Source: Stercorarius parasiticus (Eukaryota; Chordata; Aves; Charadriiformes; Stercorariidae). From it: a DNA stretch of 64,000 nt. The number at the start of each line of letters is the position of its first letter. Within the stretch, counting starts at the first letter, position 1. Under the pieces are notes generated by a model that ran no database searches, was not told the origin of the DNA, and worked only from the letters and a program-made list of their open reading frames with translations. A program made the translations under genes and the position numbers. The stretch spans positions 434,001 through 498,000 of the forward strand of contig VWZL01000810.1 in NCBI GenBank assembly GCA_013396915.1. Direction: 5' to 3'. Positions 54,551 through 64,000 of the stretch are shown here, in pieces.

Positions 54551-54564
54551 ATTTGAATGCAAAT
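54551..54564 (+). promoter_or_regulatory. POU-factor octamer with adjoining half-site (PORE-like)
   Basis: The sequence ATTTGAATGCAAAT contains a perfect octamer, ATGCAAAT (54557-54564), preceded by an inverted ATTTG half-site. It differs from the published palindromic Oct-factor element (PORE, ATTTGAAATGCAAAT) by one missing A in the spacer. It lies about 245 bases upstream of the CDX4 start codon. Binding by OCT4-class factors in the early embryo is plausible but is inferred only. Confidence 0.45.
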
Positions 54565-54681
54565 GTAATTTTGGGGCAGGCAGTTATCTGTGACATCAGG
54601 CAGGACCTTAGTAAACTGTTACCACCAGCACCTGGTAAAACCATTGTTAATCATGTGTAGTAAAGGGACATCAGGGCTTGC

Positions 54682-54696
54682 ATGAGTCATTTATAG
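54682..54696 (+). promoter_or_regulatory. AP-1 site overlapping TTTATAG (TATA-like or CDX site)
   Basis: ATGAGTCAT (54682-54690) is a perfect AP-1/bZIP palindrome. Its last T begins TTTATAG (54690-54696), which matches the CDX consensus TTTAT(A/T/G)G and could also act as a weak TATA box. It lies 112 to 126 bases before the start codon, just upstream of the purine-rich tract. Confidence 0.4.
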
Positions 54697-54807
54697 AGCC
54701 AGTCAGGGCTAGAAAAGAGAGAGAAAGAAAGAGGAGGGGAAGAGAGATCAAACAAACACTGTGAGGAGCAGGATGTCCCAGCAAGACAAAGCCAGGCTGT
54801 GAGCATC

Positions 54808-55240
54808 ATGTATGTGAGTTATCTTTTGGATAAAGAAACCAGCATGTATCCAGGATCTGCAAGGTGCAGCAGCAACAACCTGCCAGTGCAAAACTTTGTG
54901 TCTACTCCACCCTATTCAGATTACATGGGATATCATCATGTGCCAACTCTGGACACCCATGGACAGCCTGCGGGAACCTGGGGATCTCACTATGGCCCAC
55001 AGAGGGAGGACTGGAACGCTTACGGCCCAGGACCTTCCAGCACAGTTGCTGCTGCACAGATCAATGGCTCTTCTCCTGGACAGGTCTCCTACACTTCTGC
55101 TGATTACAGCTCCCTCCATCCTGCTGGATCTGGGGGGTTACCTCCTGTAGATACAATTAATACACAGCAAATCTCTCCCAACAGCCAAAGGCACAGCTCT
55201 TACGAATGGATGAGGAAAACAGTGCAATCCACTTCTACAG
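54808..55240 (+). CDS. CDX4: CDX4 exon 1 coding part (caudal-type homeobox 4), partial gene
   Basis: This is the first coding exon of a caudal-type homeodomain transcription factor, a nuclear protein that controls HOX genes and posterior axis patterning. The 144 full codons show the CDX N-terminal signature MYVSYLLDKE (residues 1-10), a tyrosine-rich activation region with YSDYMGYHH (36-44), REDWNAYGP (66-74), and the tryptophan hexapeptide YEWMRK (132-137), which in this family contacts PBX partners. DYMGY, REDW, GPSST and the WMRKTVQ end match CDX4 better than CDX1 or CDX2, which have alanine- and proline-rich insertions. The start is the ATG at 54808, with A at -3. An in-frame GTG at 54799 is upstream but is not a likely start. 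The exon ends ACAG|GTATGA, leaving one base of a split glycine codon (phase 1), as expected just before the KTRTK start of the CDX homeodomain. The homeodomain itself is not in the window. I am confident of the family and fairly sure of the paralogue. Confidence 0.93.
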
Positions 55241-56740
55241 GTATGAGGGCACTGAGGTTTTATGCTGAGAAGAGATTTTACTTCTTTTTGCATTGCCGGG
55301 GATTTTTTTGCCTGGTTCTCTATTTAGAGGGAAGTGTACAGTTTAACAAAGAAAGCTCCTAATTGCTCTGAAGGATTCTCTCGCTAGCAGTTAAATATTG
55401 GTTCGATTATTGGATGCTGGTTTTGATCGGCTGACTACTTCTTGTATTTCTTTCTTGACCTTTAATGCTGGGACAAATGAAAAGCAATGTCCTTTGACAG
55501 TGAAGTATTTTCATTTCAAATATGTTAAAAAAAATTGTGATATCAAATAATTGCTTTTAATAGGAGTCCTATAGATTGGAAAGAAGCAGCATGTCTGCAG
55601 AAAGAAATCATGACAAAAGTATTGTATTTCACCACCACCTATACTTTGCTTATTTTCCTCAAGTTTTAGAGTACATATGAAAAGTTCAAGTAAAATATAT
55701 ACAGTAAAGGGGTTGGAAATAAGGCTTAGTTTAGAAACAACCTCTCTATACCTCAGAACACTGAAATGAAATGAGATCTGCAAGATCAAACAATAAGTCA
55801 ATGCTTTAAAAACAGGAACGATAAGGAAAGGCTTCCTTCACTTTGTAGCAGTAGCTCTCAGAATATGCAGGAGTACCAAGATCCATGGTAACACAATCAG
55901 TTAATACTGCGACAGATCAGTCTCCGATGCGTAATAGTAAAAATAAGTCAATAAAAAGAATAGTAAAAATAAGCATGAGGAAAAGGTTCTGTTTGATTGT
56001 GATGAGGAACAACAGAAAAAAATACAAGTATTAGGCATTCCTAAAACAAAAATCTGTAGCTTGTGTGAAGAGAAAAAAATATATGAAACGAGAAAGGGGA
56101 GAAGGAAAAGAAAAAGAGGGAAAAATGTCTGAAAAGAACAGAGGCATAATCCACTATATAAAAGTATTTGATCCTCCAAGGTCTGAGCAGCTTTGACATG
56201 CCCTGAGATCAGTAGAAATTAAGGATGCTCAATACCTCCCCTGAAGAGATGCTCAGAGTATTTCAATGTTACAGCCCAGGAAGGTTCCTTTCCTTTTAGC
56301 TCTTCCTCCCACCCCAGCTCTGTTCCACACATGCCTGTAAATAACAGTTTTCAAAGCAAGTACTGACTCAATCTCTGATGGAAAACTAATTACTTAAAAG
56401 ACACTTTAGAAAAATGAAAGCAACTATATAGTAAAATTGTTTATATTCAAATAATGCATCTAATTTATATGGACAGACTGAGTCATCCTCACTCCTGCTG
56501 AACACAACTTTAGCTCAGAGAGTCCGTAGAAGTCAATAGGACAGTCAGTGTAGGTTGTTACTCTAGGTGAATAACAATTTTGGCAACAACAACAAAAAAA
56601 GTAGTGCATTTTTATAAAATCATATTTGTTCTTCACTGAATACTATCCAAGAAAAAACAAAAGAGGGCTGGTCTTGGAAAAACTTGCAGCTTACTTTTGA
56701 GTAGTTCTTACAAGGGCGACGAAATTGCTCACAAACTATC

Positions 56741-56750
56741 TGATTGACAG
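56741..56750 (+). promoter_or_regulatory. Exact PBX-MEIS composite motif in CDX4 intron 1
   Basis: TGATTGACAG is identical to the consensus for the PBX-MEIS/PREP heterodimer. It lies 1.5 kb inside intron 1. These factors are HOX and CDX cofactors, so an intronic enhancer role fits the gene, but the match alone does not prove function. Confidence 0.4.
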
Positions 56751-56898
56751 ATGGCAGAATACTTGCTCAAAAACCCACTACTTCTCATCTCTTCTTTACC
56801 TACCTGCCTTTTGCTTCTCTGAATTTAAATTGTAGCCTCTCTGAGAGAAAGATGATTTGATCTGTCTGTGCTGTCCCTTTTATAGTGGGGACACTGTG

Positions 56899-56940
56899 AG
56901 ATAGGTAGATAGATACATAGAATGTCTATTCTATCTATCT
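56899..56940. repeat. GATA-type repeat forming an imperfect hairpin
   Basis: GATAGGTAGATAGATACATAG is followed by TGTC and then TATTCTATCTATCT, so a short GATA/TATC microsatellite is arranged as an imperfect inverted repeat within intron 1. It also offers several GATA-factor sites. Confidence 0.7.
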
Positions 56941-57771
56941 AGAATACCCTATTCTAACTGCCTGCTTAAAGAAGCATGCTTAGAGCTTTCTAAATTTCAA
57001 GCCTGCAAGGGTCAGAGCATTCACAGGAGGTGTTGGGAGTCTCTCCACTCTGGAATGGTCCATTCATCTCAAGAATTTAATAAATCAGCATGTCTTAGCA
57101 GCATATCCTCCCAAATGCCCACAGGCCATTATAAGGCCCTCTGAAGTTAGTGGGAGCCTATCCATTCATTTCATAGGTACTGGGTCGTGCTTCAGGGAAA
57201 AAGCTAGACAAATAATTCTCTGGCTGCTTCTTCCCCTCTTATTTTTATTGCTAGGCCAGGAATGCTCAGCGCCAACACATCTGCTTCAGTGGAATTGGCT
57301 CCTTTTTCTTCATTCATTCCTTTTCCTCTGTTTAAAAGCAAGGGCACTTCTGTTTTTCCCAGTTTTCCAAAAAATAAAATAATTTTTAAAAAACTGCCCG
57401 AACAGCAATGTCAGATCTAGCAATGCACTTAAGTGAGTTTGGTTCTGAACATGCAAGTGTTCAAATGCGTGACTAGGCTAACTGGAAGTACCAATGTTGT
57501 TTGCTGGAGCATGATCAAAATCCTCAGCATTTTCTTAGATGGAATCCATTCCTTTTTACATCCTTAATGCTGTATGCACGCCTTGAGCATTACCCTTCTG
57601 TCTCTTTGCAAAACCTTTAGGAATTTCAGTAGAGGTTTTGTATTGGCAAAACTGAAGGAATCATTTATTTATTATTTATTAGCTTTCCTTTTTCCCTGTG
57701 AAGTAGATATGAGCCACTATTCTTAAAGATGGAAAAACTGAGGCTAAGACTTACCTGAAGTGATAAGAACA

Positions 57772-57885
57772 GAAATTAATTAGACAAATTAATTTTATTA
57801 TTTGTTCATTACCTGTTGCAAAATACTAGTGATCAATAATATTATTATTTCACTATGGAAATAATAATTAACGCAAGTGATTTTT
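57772..57885. promoter_or_regulatory. Cluster of TAAT-core homeodomain sites in CDX4 intron 1
   Basis: About 110 bases carry repeated TTAATTA-type cores (near 57776, 57787 and 57864), a TTTATTA, and an ACCTGTTG E-box. The density of homeodomain sites beside a posterior patterning gene suggests a candidate enhancer. Ordinary AT-richness could also explain it. Confidence 0.25.
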
Positions 57886-60800
57886 GCAAGGTATTCTTGA
57901 AAGTGTGCAAGAAACGTTTCTGTAATCTTATCCCTTTAAGATCAGGAGAGATTCTTTCCAAAGATTTACTTACGTTGAGTAGTCTGACTTGTAACAGCTA
58001 CAGAAACAAGGCCCAGAATCAATGACACTTCCATCTCGAGAGATTTCATTATTAGCTTCTCTTACTGGTGGCTTTGTGCCCTTGTGACCTGATAGATGAC
58101 AAACAAAACACTTTATTGAAATTTCTACCACTGCCTCATGCCCTACAGGTCTTTTATTACTCTCTAATCTACACAACTAACCTGGAACAAATGAAGAAAT
58201 TATGTCAAGTCTTACTCTGTAACTTTCAAAACAATATCCAATATAAAACCATGTCTTCAACTGGTGTTGCATGAAGCTTACGAGGTTATGCTACTTGAAA
58301 CCACTGGCAGATTTCAGTACTTAATGAGAGACTATTTTCCTGGTTTAGTGTTACTGGAATGCATTTCCCACAGAAAAGACCTACTAAGGTTTTCATCCAT
58401 CATCCTCTCTCTGATTGAAGGATGTCTGAATATCTCGCCCTGCAGCTTTGGACCTGGAGGGATTGGGACTTGATCCTGAATGCAGTGCACGTAGGATCCA
58501 ATGCCTAGTCACTGCATTCTTGACAATATTCAAGATACAGGAGAAAGCAAATGTGTTTTGATTCAGAACACTTGAACAAGGAAACACTACTTAGTATTTT
58601 CAGCCAAGCACACTGATTGAAAAAGACCCTTATGCTCCTGTCCTCTCTCCTAAACCCCCACTTCAAAAGGGCAAGCAAAGCCAAGACAACTAGCAATTGT
58701 AACAGAGAACAGAACAAAGCCATGAACTAGAGATTTGAGGTGGCAATTCCACACACACATACACGAAGCATAATTACAGGCAAATTCTTTGATGGAAAGT
58801 AGAATAAAACCAGCTTAGATCAAGTTAAAAACCTCCTCTTGTTGACTTAAATATTTTTATGGAGGTATGCAATACCCACACAGGAGCAGACTCTACTTTT
58901 TGCCTTCGTAAGAAAACAACATACATTTGCAGTAAACAGTGCCCAAAACAATAAGTTTGAACAGTTAACTACCAGGCAGTTTCAGCAGCAATGAGAATTT
59001 GCTCACAAAGCTGAAAGCACACCTTAAGACCTGCACTTACGGTACCATAAAACAGGGAGGGACCAAGTTTTGAATCAGAGGTAAACTAATTGTTAGCGGA
59101 GACTTTTCCCATAGATGACAATTCTCCTATCATTCCTGTTTAATAAAAAATTACTCTAAAGACATTAAGACAGTTTTTCTGATGACGATGAGGGCAGGTG
59201 CTGATAGCACCATTACCAAATGCCTTATAAACATATAGTGTCTAGTCTTTGAAGGAAGAAGTTATATTCCCTCAAATCTAAGGAAGAGAAACGAACCTCT
59301 TAAAGAAGCCGTTCCTGCAAAATGCTGAATACCTAAAGAACATACAACTCTTGGAAAAATTTCTGTTAAATCACTTGCTTCTTAGTCTATACAGTCATTG
59401 GCAATGGGATTTCCCCTGATCTTGCCACTTTGAAATCCACCTACATTTTCTGAAGGTTCGGTCCTTCTGCCAAACAAAATCCATACAGGGTGGTCTGTCC
59501 AATCATTGTTTAAAGGTGATAAAAATTACTCTACTTTGGATTCAATTACTTCTGTATGATGAAGATGAATTTACACTAGCAAAGTGGGGGACAGAATTTG
59601 GCCAATGAGCTTTATTACAGAATAACAGAGCATATTCAAAATTGAAAACATTAGCATTTCAAATACAACAGAAGGGAAAATTCTTCAAGTCTGTTGAAAG
59701 GTTCCAATTCTATGATGCTATTCTGTTCTTTTCAGCACGAGTCATCTGAACATGTATAACAAGAACAAATGATCAAGACCTATCAGAAAATACAAACATA
59801 GAATTGCACCATGTTTCACAAACCTTTATACATCCAACTTTGCAATAATGAATAGTCCTACTCATTGCACCAAGGCTTCTGGCAGGAATATTATTACTCA
59901 CATTATACAGGATTGGATCCATGTAACATTTTCTAATACAATGCAGTGTGTGGGTTTTTTTCTTTAACTTTACAGAACATCACGTGCAGCACGATGTCCG
60001 TCTCCAAGACTTATTTGAAATTACTTTTGCTTCACAACTTCGATTAAGTCAGTGAAATTCCACTAGGGAGAATATTTAGAGATAGTCCCAAAACAAAGCT
60101 CTGGGTCCTGATCTCTGACAGTCCATATCTTTATAAACTAAAAAACTAATCTAAACTAAAATAAGATCAAACGCTAATCTCTCTTTTAAAACTAAGCTAA
60201 CATAGAGATGCAGATTTGAACCGAGCATATCTACAGGTCAGAAAGCTGTTTCACATCTCAGGCTGACTTAAACTAACTTCCAGTCATCAAGTACAGACAA
60301 TCACTTCCTCAAACAATGTTAAACTATGGAATCCAGATTACAGTGCTTTGTAAATAATCTGACAGTAACCTGACACTATTCTATACCAGGACATCTTCTG
60401 TCTAAACTCAGTAGCTTCTGGATTTTATGAATGATGCCAATTTCAGTAGGCGAACAATATTCCTGAAATGTTAAGAGAGGGCACACTGAAAAAGGGGCCA
60501 GGGCTAGTTCTAATGCTAATTTATTTTGCTTTGTAAACTAGTTGTGAGGTCCGATGGTGGTTCTTTTTTTTCCTTTCCTGGGCTACATTGTCTGAGGTTT
60601 TGAGGCCTATCTGTCATATTGAGGCAACAGACCTTTTCAACACTTCGCTTTGCTTTGATATGCAGTCTTGTCTCTTCCTTCTCCCTCTTTTCTTCAGGAG
60701 TTATATTGCCGGAAAGGGTGATGATTTTCACAGCAAATAAAGAGGCCTTCTCCTAGCTTTATTGTCTTCAGAAGAAATGCTCTGTGAATTTTATGACCAA

Positions 60801-61260
60801 TGGGAAAGCTCTTCCCTTCCCCCAACTCAAAACTTGGCCAGTCACAAAAATTGCTAGGGTGGGTGTGATAGAACAGGATTGTTAAACTATATCTCATGAA
60901 AAGTTTTTTAAGTGTGAAATGTCTTATTTCTTATTACTCCAAGGGCACTCTTCATTAGTCACTATTTGCACAATAGGTTTTTGACAAAATTCACTGTTCT
61001 TAAATAGCTCATTAAAACCAGGAAATCCACTCCCCCAACACAAAGGCAGTCATACTGCAAAGGTAGTTGCTTCAAAGCTCTTTTGTTTCATTTTTCTTCC
61101 ACCCAACTACTAATACCGTCTCCAGCCACTTGCAATTCTGCAATATAACTGTCCATAACAGAACACATTCCCAATAAAACTGACACTATATTGCTGATTC
61201 AAATTATAATCTGTCACTAACAAAAGATTAATTAAAACTGTAGAAAGTTAAATGTTGGTA

Positions 61261-61282
61261 ATTTCACTCACCTGAGTGAAAT
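61261..61282. repeat. Perfect inverted repeat, 10-bp arms with 2-bp spacer
   Basis: ATTTCACTCA and its exact reverse complement TGAGTGAAAT flank a central CC. The structure sits 6 kb into CDX4 intron 1. It could bind a dimeric factor or form a small hairpin; no family is recognised. Confidence 0.85.
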
Positions 61283-64000
61283 AGGCAGGATTTGACTGAA
61301 GAATTGGATTAAAATATTAACTTTTATCATTATATCACTAAAATCTGCCATTATCTCCTAAAGAAGTCTGAGAAGCGAAGAACATCCTTCTGCTGTCTCT
61401 GGGGTGAATCCATTAGTCCTACCTCAAATTTTACTCAGGTAATACATCTCCTTGAAATAAAATGCATCCCTGTAAATAAAACCAGTAGAAGATCCGCAAG
61501 ATTTGGCTCAGGATGCAGTAGAGTGGATCTATTCCATCTAACAGATGGAATTTAGAGGCTAACCCCCCAAACTGTTTAGCAATTGGTTTTGTTGCTGCTG
61601 TTTGTTAACTTTGGCAAATAAAAGAAAAGTGTACTTTGCCTTTGAAAGGAAATGCCATATGCAGACTAATTCCAACCCAGCATCCAACAAAGGCATTAGG
61701 AAGACTCTCACTGACATCAATGAGAGCCTGGGGAAAGGCCTAACACACTAAAACGTGACTCCGCCAGAACTAAAAGTATCCTCTCAGAAGACCCTGGCAG
61801 AACTCAGCTCCCATTGTCTGTTGTCTCTCAAAGAAGATATTACTCTGCACAAAAAAATCAAATTATTAAAGACAAGATTTATGTGACAAATCATAGAGGA
61901 TTTTTCTCATGTTACTATTGACTTTTAGGAAGGAAGTGTTCCCTTTTTGCGTTTCTACTTTTTAAATTATTCTCTTAACTTACTTTAAAGAAAGAAATTA
62001 GATGTGAAAGCTTCCAATCTTCCTTCAAAAAGAAACCAGATATTATCATTCCTACTAAAAATAAACTGAAAGCTACTCATATGAAAATAAAAGATTTTAT
62101 GGGAGAAAGTTCTGGTTTCCACATACATTTAATTTCTTCTTCAATTTAAAAAGCAAAAAAACCCAACCCCCTCCTCAGATAATAAAGGTTTAAGCACTTA
62201 AATCCAGAAACAGGAAGGTTTATCTTGAAGTTTACCACCTTGTTTTGGCAATAGAAGAACATTTGATATTTGTCTATGGCTTCTGAATGAGAATAGAGTT
62301 CAAGATAAGATCACCTTGTTGCTCTTTTGTGTACTCCAACTTCACAACACAAAGGAGACTAAGGAAACATTTTAAACATTTTGTCCCATTGAATGACCCC
62401 AATTTCTCATTTAAAGAGGAAAAAAACCTAACCAAACCACCAGCTAGAGAGATCAAAAGTTAAAAAAAATATCAAGTGAGGCATTAAAGCACCGCAGGTG
62501 ACCATATGTTAAACAAACAATTTACACTTCGAATGAATGAAAACAAATGTCTTAGTATTTATGTGGACTGAACTGAATAACTTCTGTTCTTTAGAGACTC
62601 TAAAATTCTTACCATAATGTTGTAAAATTAATAGCACTTTTCACTTGATTATCTATGTAAACATAATTGGGCTAATTCTGCTTTCACTACAGTTTCTCAA
62701 TGACAGAAATGCTACTGAAATAAGAATTTCCTATATATATCTACCCAAGCTAAGCACAGCACAGCAGAACCTTTACAGGGAAGTTAACTGATTTGAGTCA
62801 AAGTGGTTCTGACTGCACGGACTGAGCAGAAATCACAGTGTAAGGAACGAACACAGACATGCACGCACCTATTTTCCCTATTGATATATTCCAAGTTAAC
62901 AGGCTGATGACCTCAAGACAGTTGGAAAATGCCCATAGCATTGTAAGCTCACTATTATTGCATAGTGCTTTCCCAGGGTTGAACACTGTTGAGCACGGAA
63001 GCTGAAGGATCAAATGCTGATGTAGACCTTGTTCCAACAAGCCTGGGAAGAGTCCTAGAGAAACCCTGTCACATAGGGTGAACCAGTTATTATCCACAAC
63101 TAGAGGTATAACAATATTTGTTGACAGCATTGCACTGACCAGGACTTCCAGTGCTAAACAAGTCTGTATCTAGGATCTATACAAACAGTATAAAAAGGAT
63201 CGGAGCCTGAAGAACCTTCTAATGCAAACAATACCTTGGTGAGCCAAAAATTCTTGCAAGTAACAAAGAACTGACTGTCAAATGCTGGAAGAGAAAAAAG
63301 CGATATGACTCTCAAGCCATTACCATACAGCGTATACTGCAAATGGAAGGCAATGTTAACTTTAAATATGTTCAGATATCAAAATAAAGAGAGATCATGT
63401 CTCCCTCCACAGAAGGGGGAAAAACATTAACCTGTGAAACCAAACCGTGCATTGAGGGATAAAGGACTTCAAGATTCTGCTATAGTTCTATACCCTGAAT
63501 TCTGATCTTTGGGTGCTATTTAAACTTCAAAAGCAAGGGGAGTTGGAAGGAGGGGCTGGGGAGAATTTAGGCCTTTGGCACCACAGATAGATGAAACCCC
63601 CAGCTATTCTCTCCTGCAGGAGGGAAGCTGCTTGCTATGGGGCGGGTGTGCTGTAGTGATCTACTCAGAGACTGAAATTTTACCAACTCAATGCCTGAAA
63701 AATTATTTCAGCCCTCTCCATTCAAAATTAACTGCTCTTATTAGGAGTGCAATTATTATGAGTTTGAGGAACCTGTTTTTTGGAGACTTACGCGTCCACA
63801 CAATCTTTTCATAAAAAGATCTGTTAGCAAACATGAGCTGTTGTATGCAGCTAAGCTACATCTCCAGCAACAGCAGACTGTTACAGGCATTGAGCCACAA
63901 TATGCCTCGAGGTTTATGCATTATCTGAGACAACCTGAATTTAAAGGAGACTATTCTACTATAGTGACCACTAAGGACACAAAGATTCACAACCTACAGT

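Larger units (their letters stand above)
54541..54807 (+). promoter_or_regulatory. CDX4: Probable CDX4 promoter and 5' UTR
   Basis: This is the stretch directly upstream of the CDX4 start codon. From 5' to 3' it contains an octamer with a half-site (54551-54564), a TTATCT GATA-type site (54584-54589), a CACCTG E-box near 54630, a CATTGTT SOX-type site (54642-54648), an AP-1 site merged with a TTTATAG box (54682-54696), an unbroken purine run of 37 bases (54711-54747), and an ATCAAAC TCF-like site (54747-54753). If TTTATAG acts as a TATA box, transcription would start near 54720 and give a 5' UTR of roughly 85 bases. No CpG island is apparent. The motifs are seen in the sequence; their use is inferred. 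Confidence 0.6.
55241..64000 (+). other. CDX4: CDX4 intron 1, 5' portion (runs off the window)
   Basis: The intron begins with the donor GTATGA. I looked for the two remaining CDX exons, using the conserved KYRVVYTDHQRLELEKEF and VKIWFQNRRAKER segments as guides, and found neither on the plus strand, so intron 1 is at least 8,760 bases long here. The first codons after the donor stay open to 55362, but this is read-through and not coding. The region is AT-rich and contains no recognisable transposon. It holds a PBX-MEIS composite motif near 56.74 kb, a GATA-repeat hairpin near 56.9 kb, a TAAT-rich cluster near 57.8 kb, and a perfect short palindrome near 61.27 kb. Confidence 0.8.

Noticed and set aside
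54799..54807. Upstream in-frame GTG as the CDX4 start
   Set aside because: CDX proteins start MYVSYLL, which is encoded from the ATG at 54808; a GTG start is very unlikely in a vertebrate gene.
55241..55362. Extension of the CDX4 frame past the exon
   Set aside because: It begins with a donor GTATGA and encodes an aromatic-rich tail unlike any CDX protein; it is intron read-through.
1..64000. CRISPR arrays, operons, tRNA, rRNA or prokaryotic mobile elements
   Set aside because: The sequence is vertebrate nuclear DNA with CR1 elements and a spliced homeobox gene; no regularly spaced repeats or structured RNA genes were seen.

Overview
This window is vertebrate nuclear DNA, most likely from a bird. 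Two observations support this: copies of the CR1 LINE with the typical avian 3' end (a 'gatgatcttaaaggtccc' type 3' UTR followed by ATTCTATG-type repeats), and one recognisable coding exon, the first exon of a caudal-type homeobox gene that fits CDX4 best. The DNA is AT-rich, poor in CpG and poor in repeats, with only scattered short chance ORFs. There are no operons, CRISPR arrays, rRNA genes or tRNA genes that I can see. I could not decide the species from the sequence alone; chicken or another bird is plausible.

Layout. Positions 1 to about 54,500 are intergenic DNA with no exon I can recognise. They hold one long old CR1 fragment (about 6.34-7.02 kb), a short CR1 3' end (about 30.7 kb), a possible ancient CR1 tail (about 17.6 kb), a probable solo retroviral LTR on the minus strand (about 14.95-15.32 kb), several low-complexity tracts, small tandem duplications, and a few stretches that look regulatory or exon-like (13.55 kb, 23.3 kb, 24.1-24.3 kb, 49.1-49.4 kb). 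From about 54.54 to 54.81 kb lies the presumed CDX4 promoter and 5' UTR. CDX4 exon 1 coding sequence runs from 54,808 to 55,240 on the plus strand and ends at a phase-1 GT donor. The remaining 8.76 kb, to the end of the window, is the beginning of intron 1. I looked for the homeobox exons in it and did not find them, so exons 2 and 3 should lie beyond position 64,000.

How it works together. The window holds one transcription-factor gene start and its upstream DNA. CDX proteins regulate HOX genes during posterior axis formation. The promoter carries an octamer with a half-site arranged almost like a POU dimer (PORE) element, a SOX-type site, and an AP-1 site abutting a TTTATAG box that could be TATA-like or a CDX site. 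Intron 1 carries an exact PBX-MEIS composite motif and a cluster of TAAT-core homeodomain sites. These are motif matches only; whether they are used is inference.

In mammals CDX4 lies beside CHIC1, close to the X-inactivation centre, so this window may be the bird counterpart of that flank. I found no convincing undescribed gene system here. The best leads are the putative regulatory elements, the LTR, and two exon-like segments that RNA data could confirm or dismiss.
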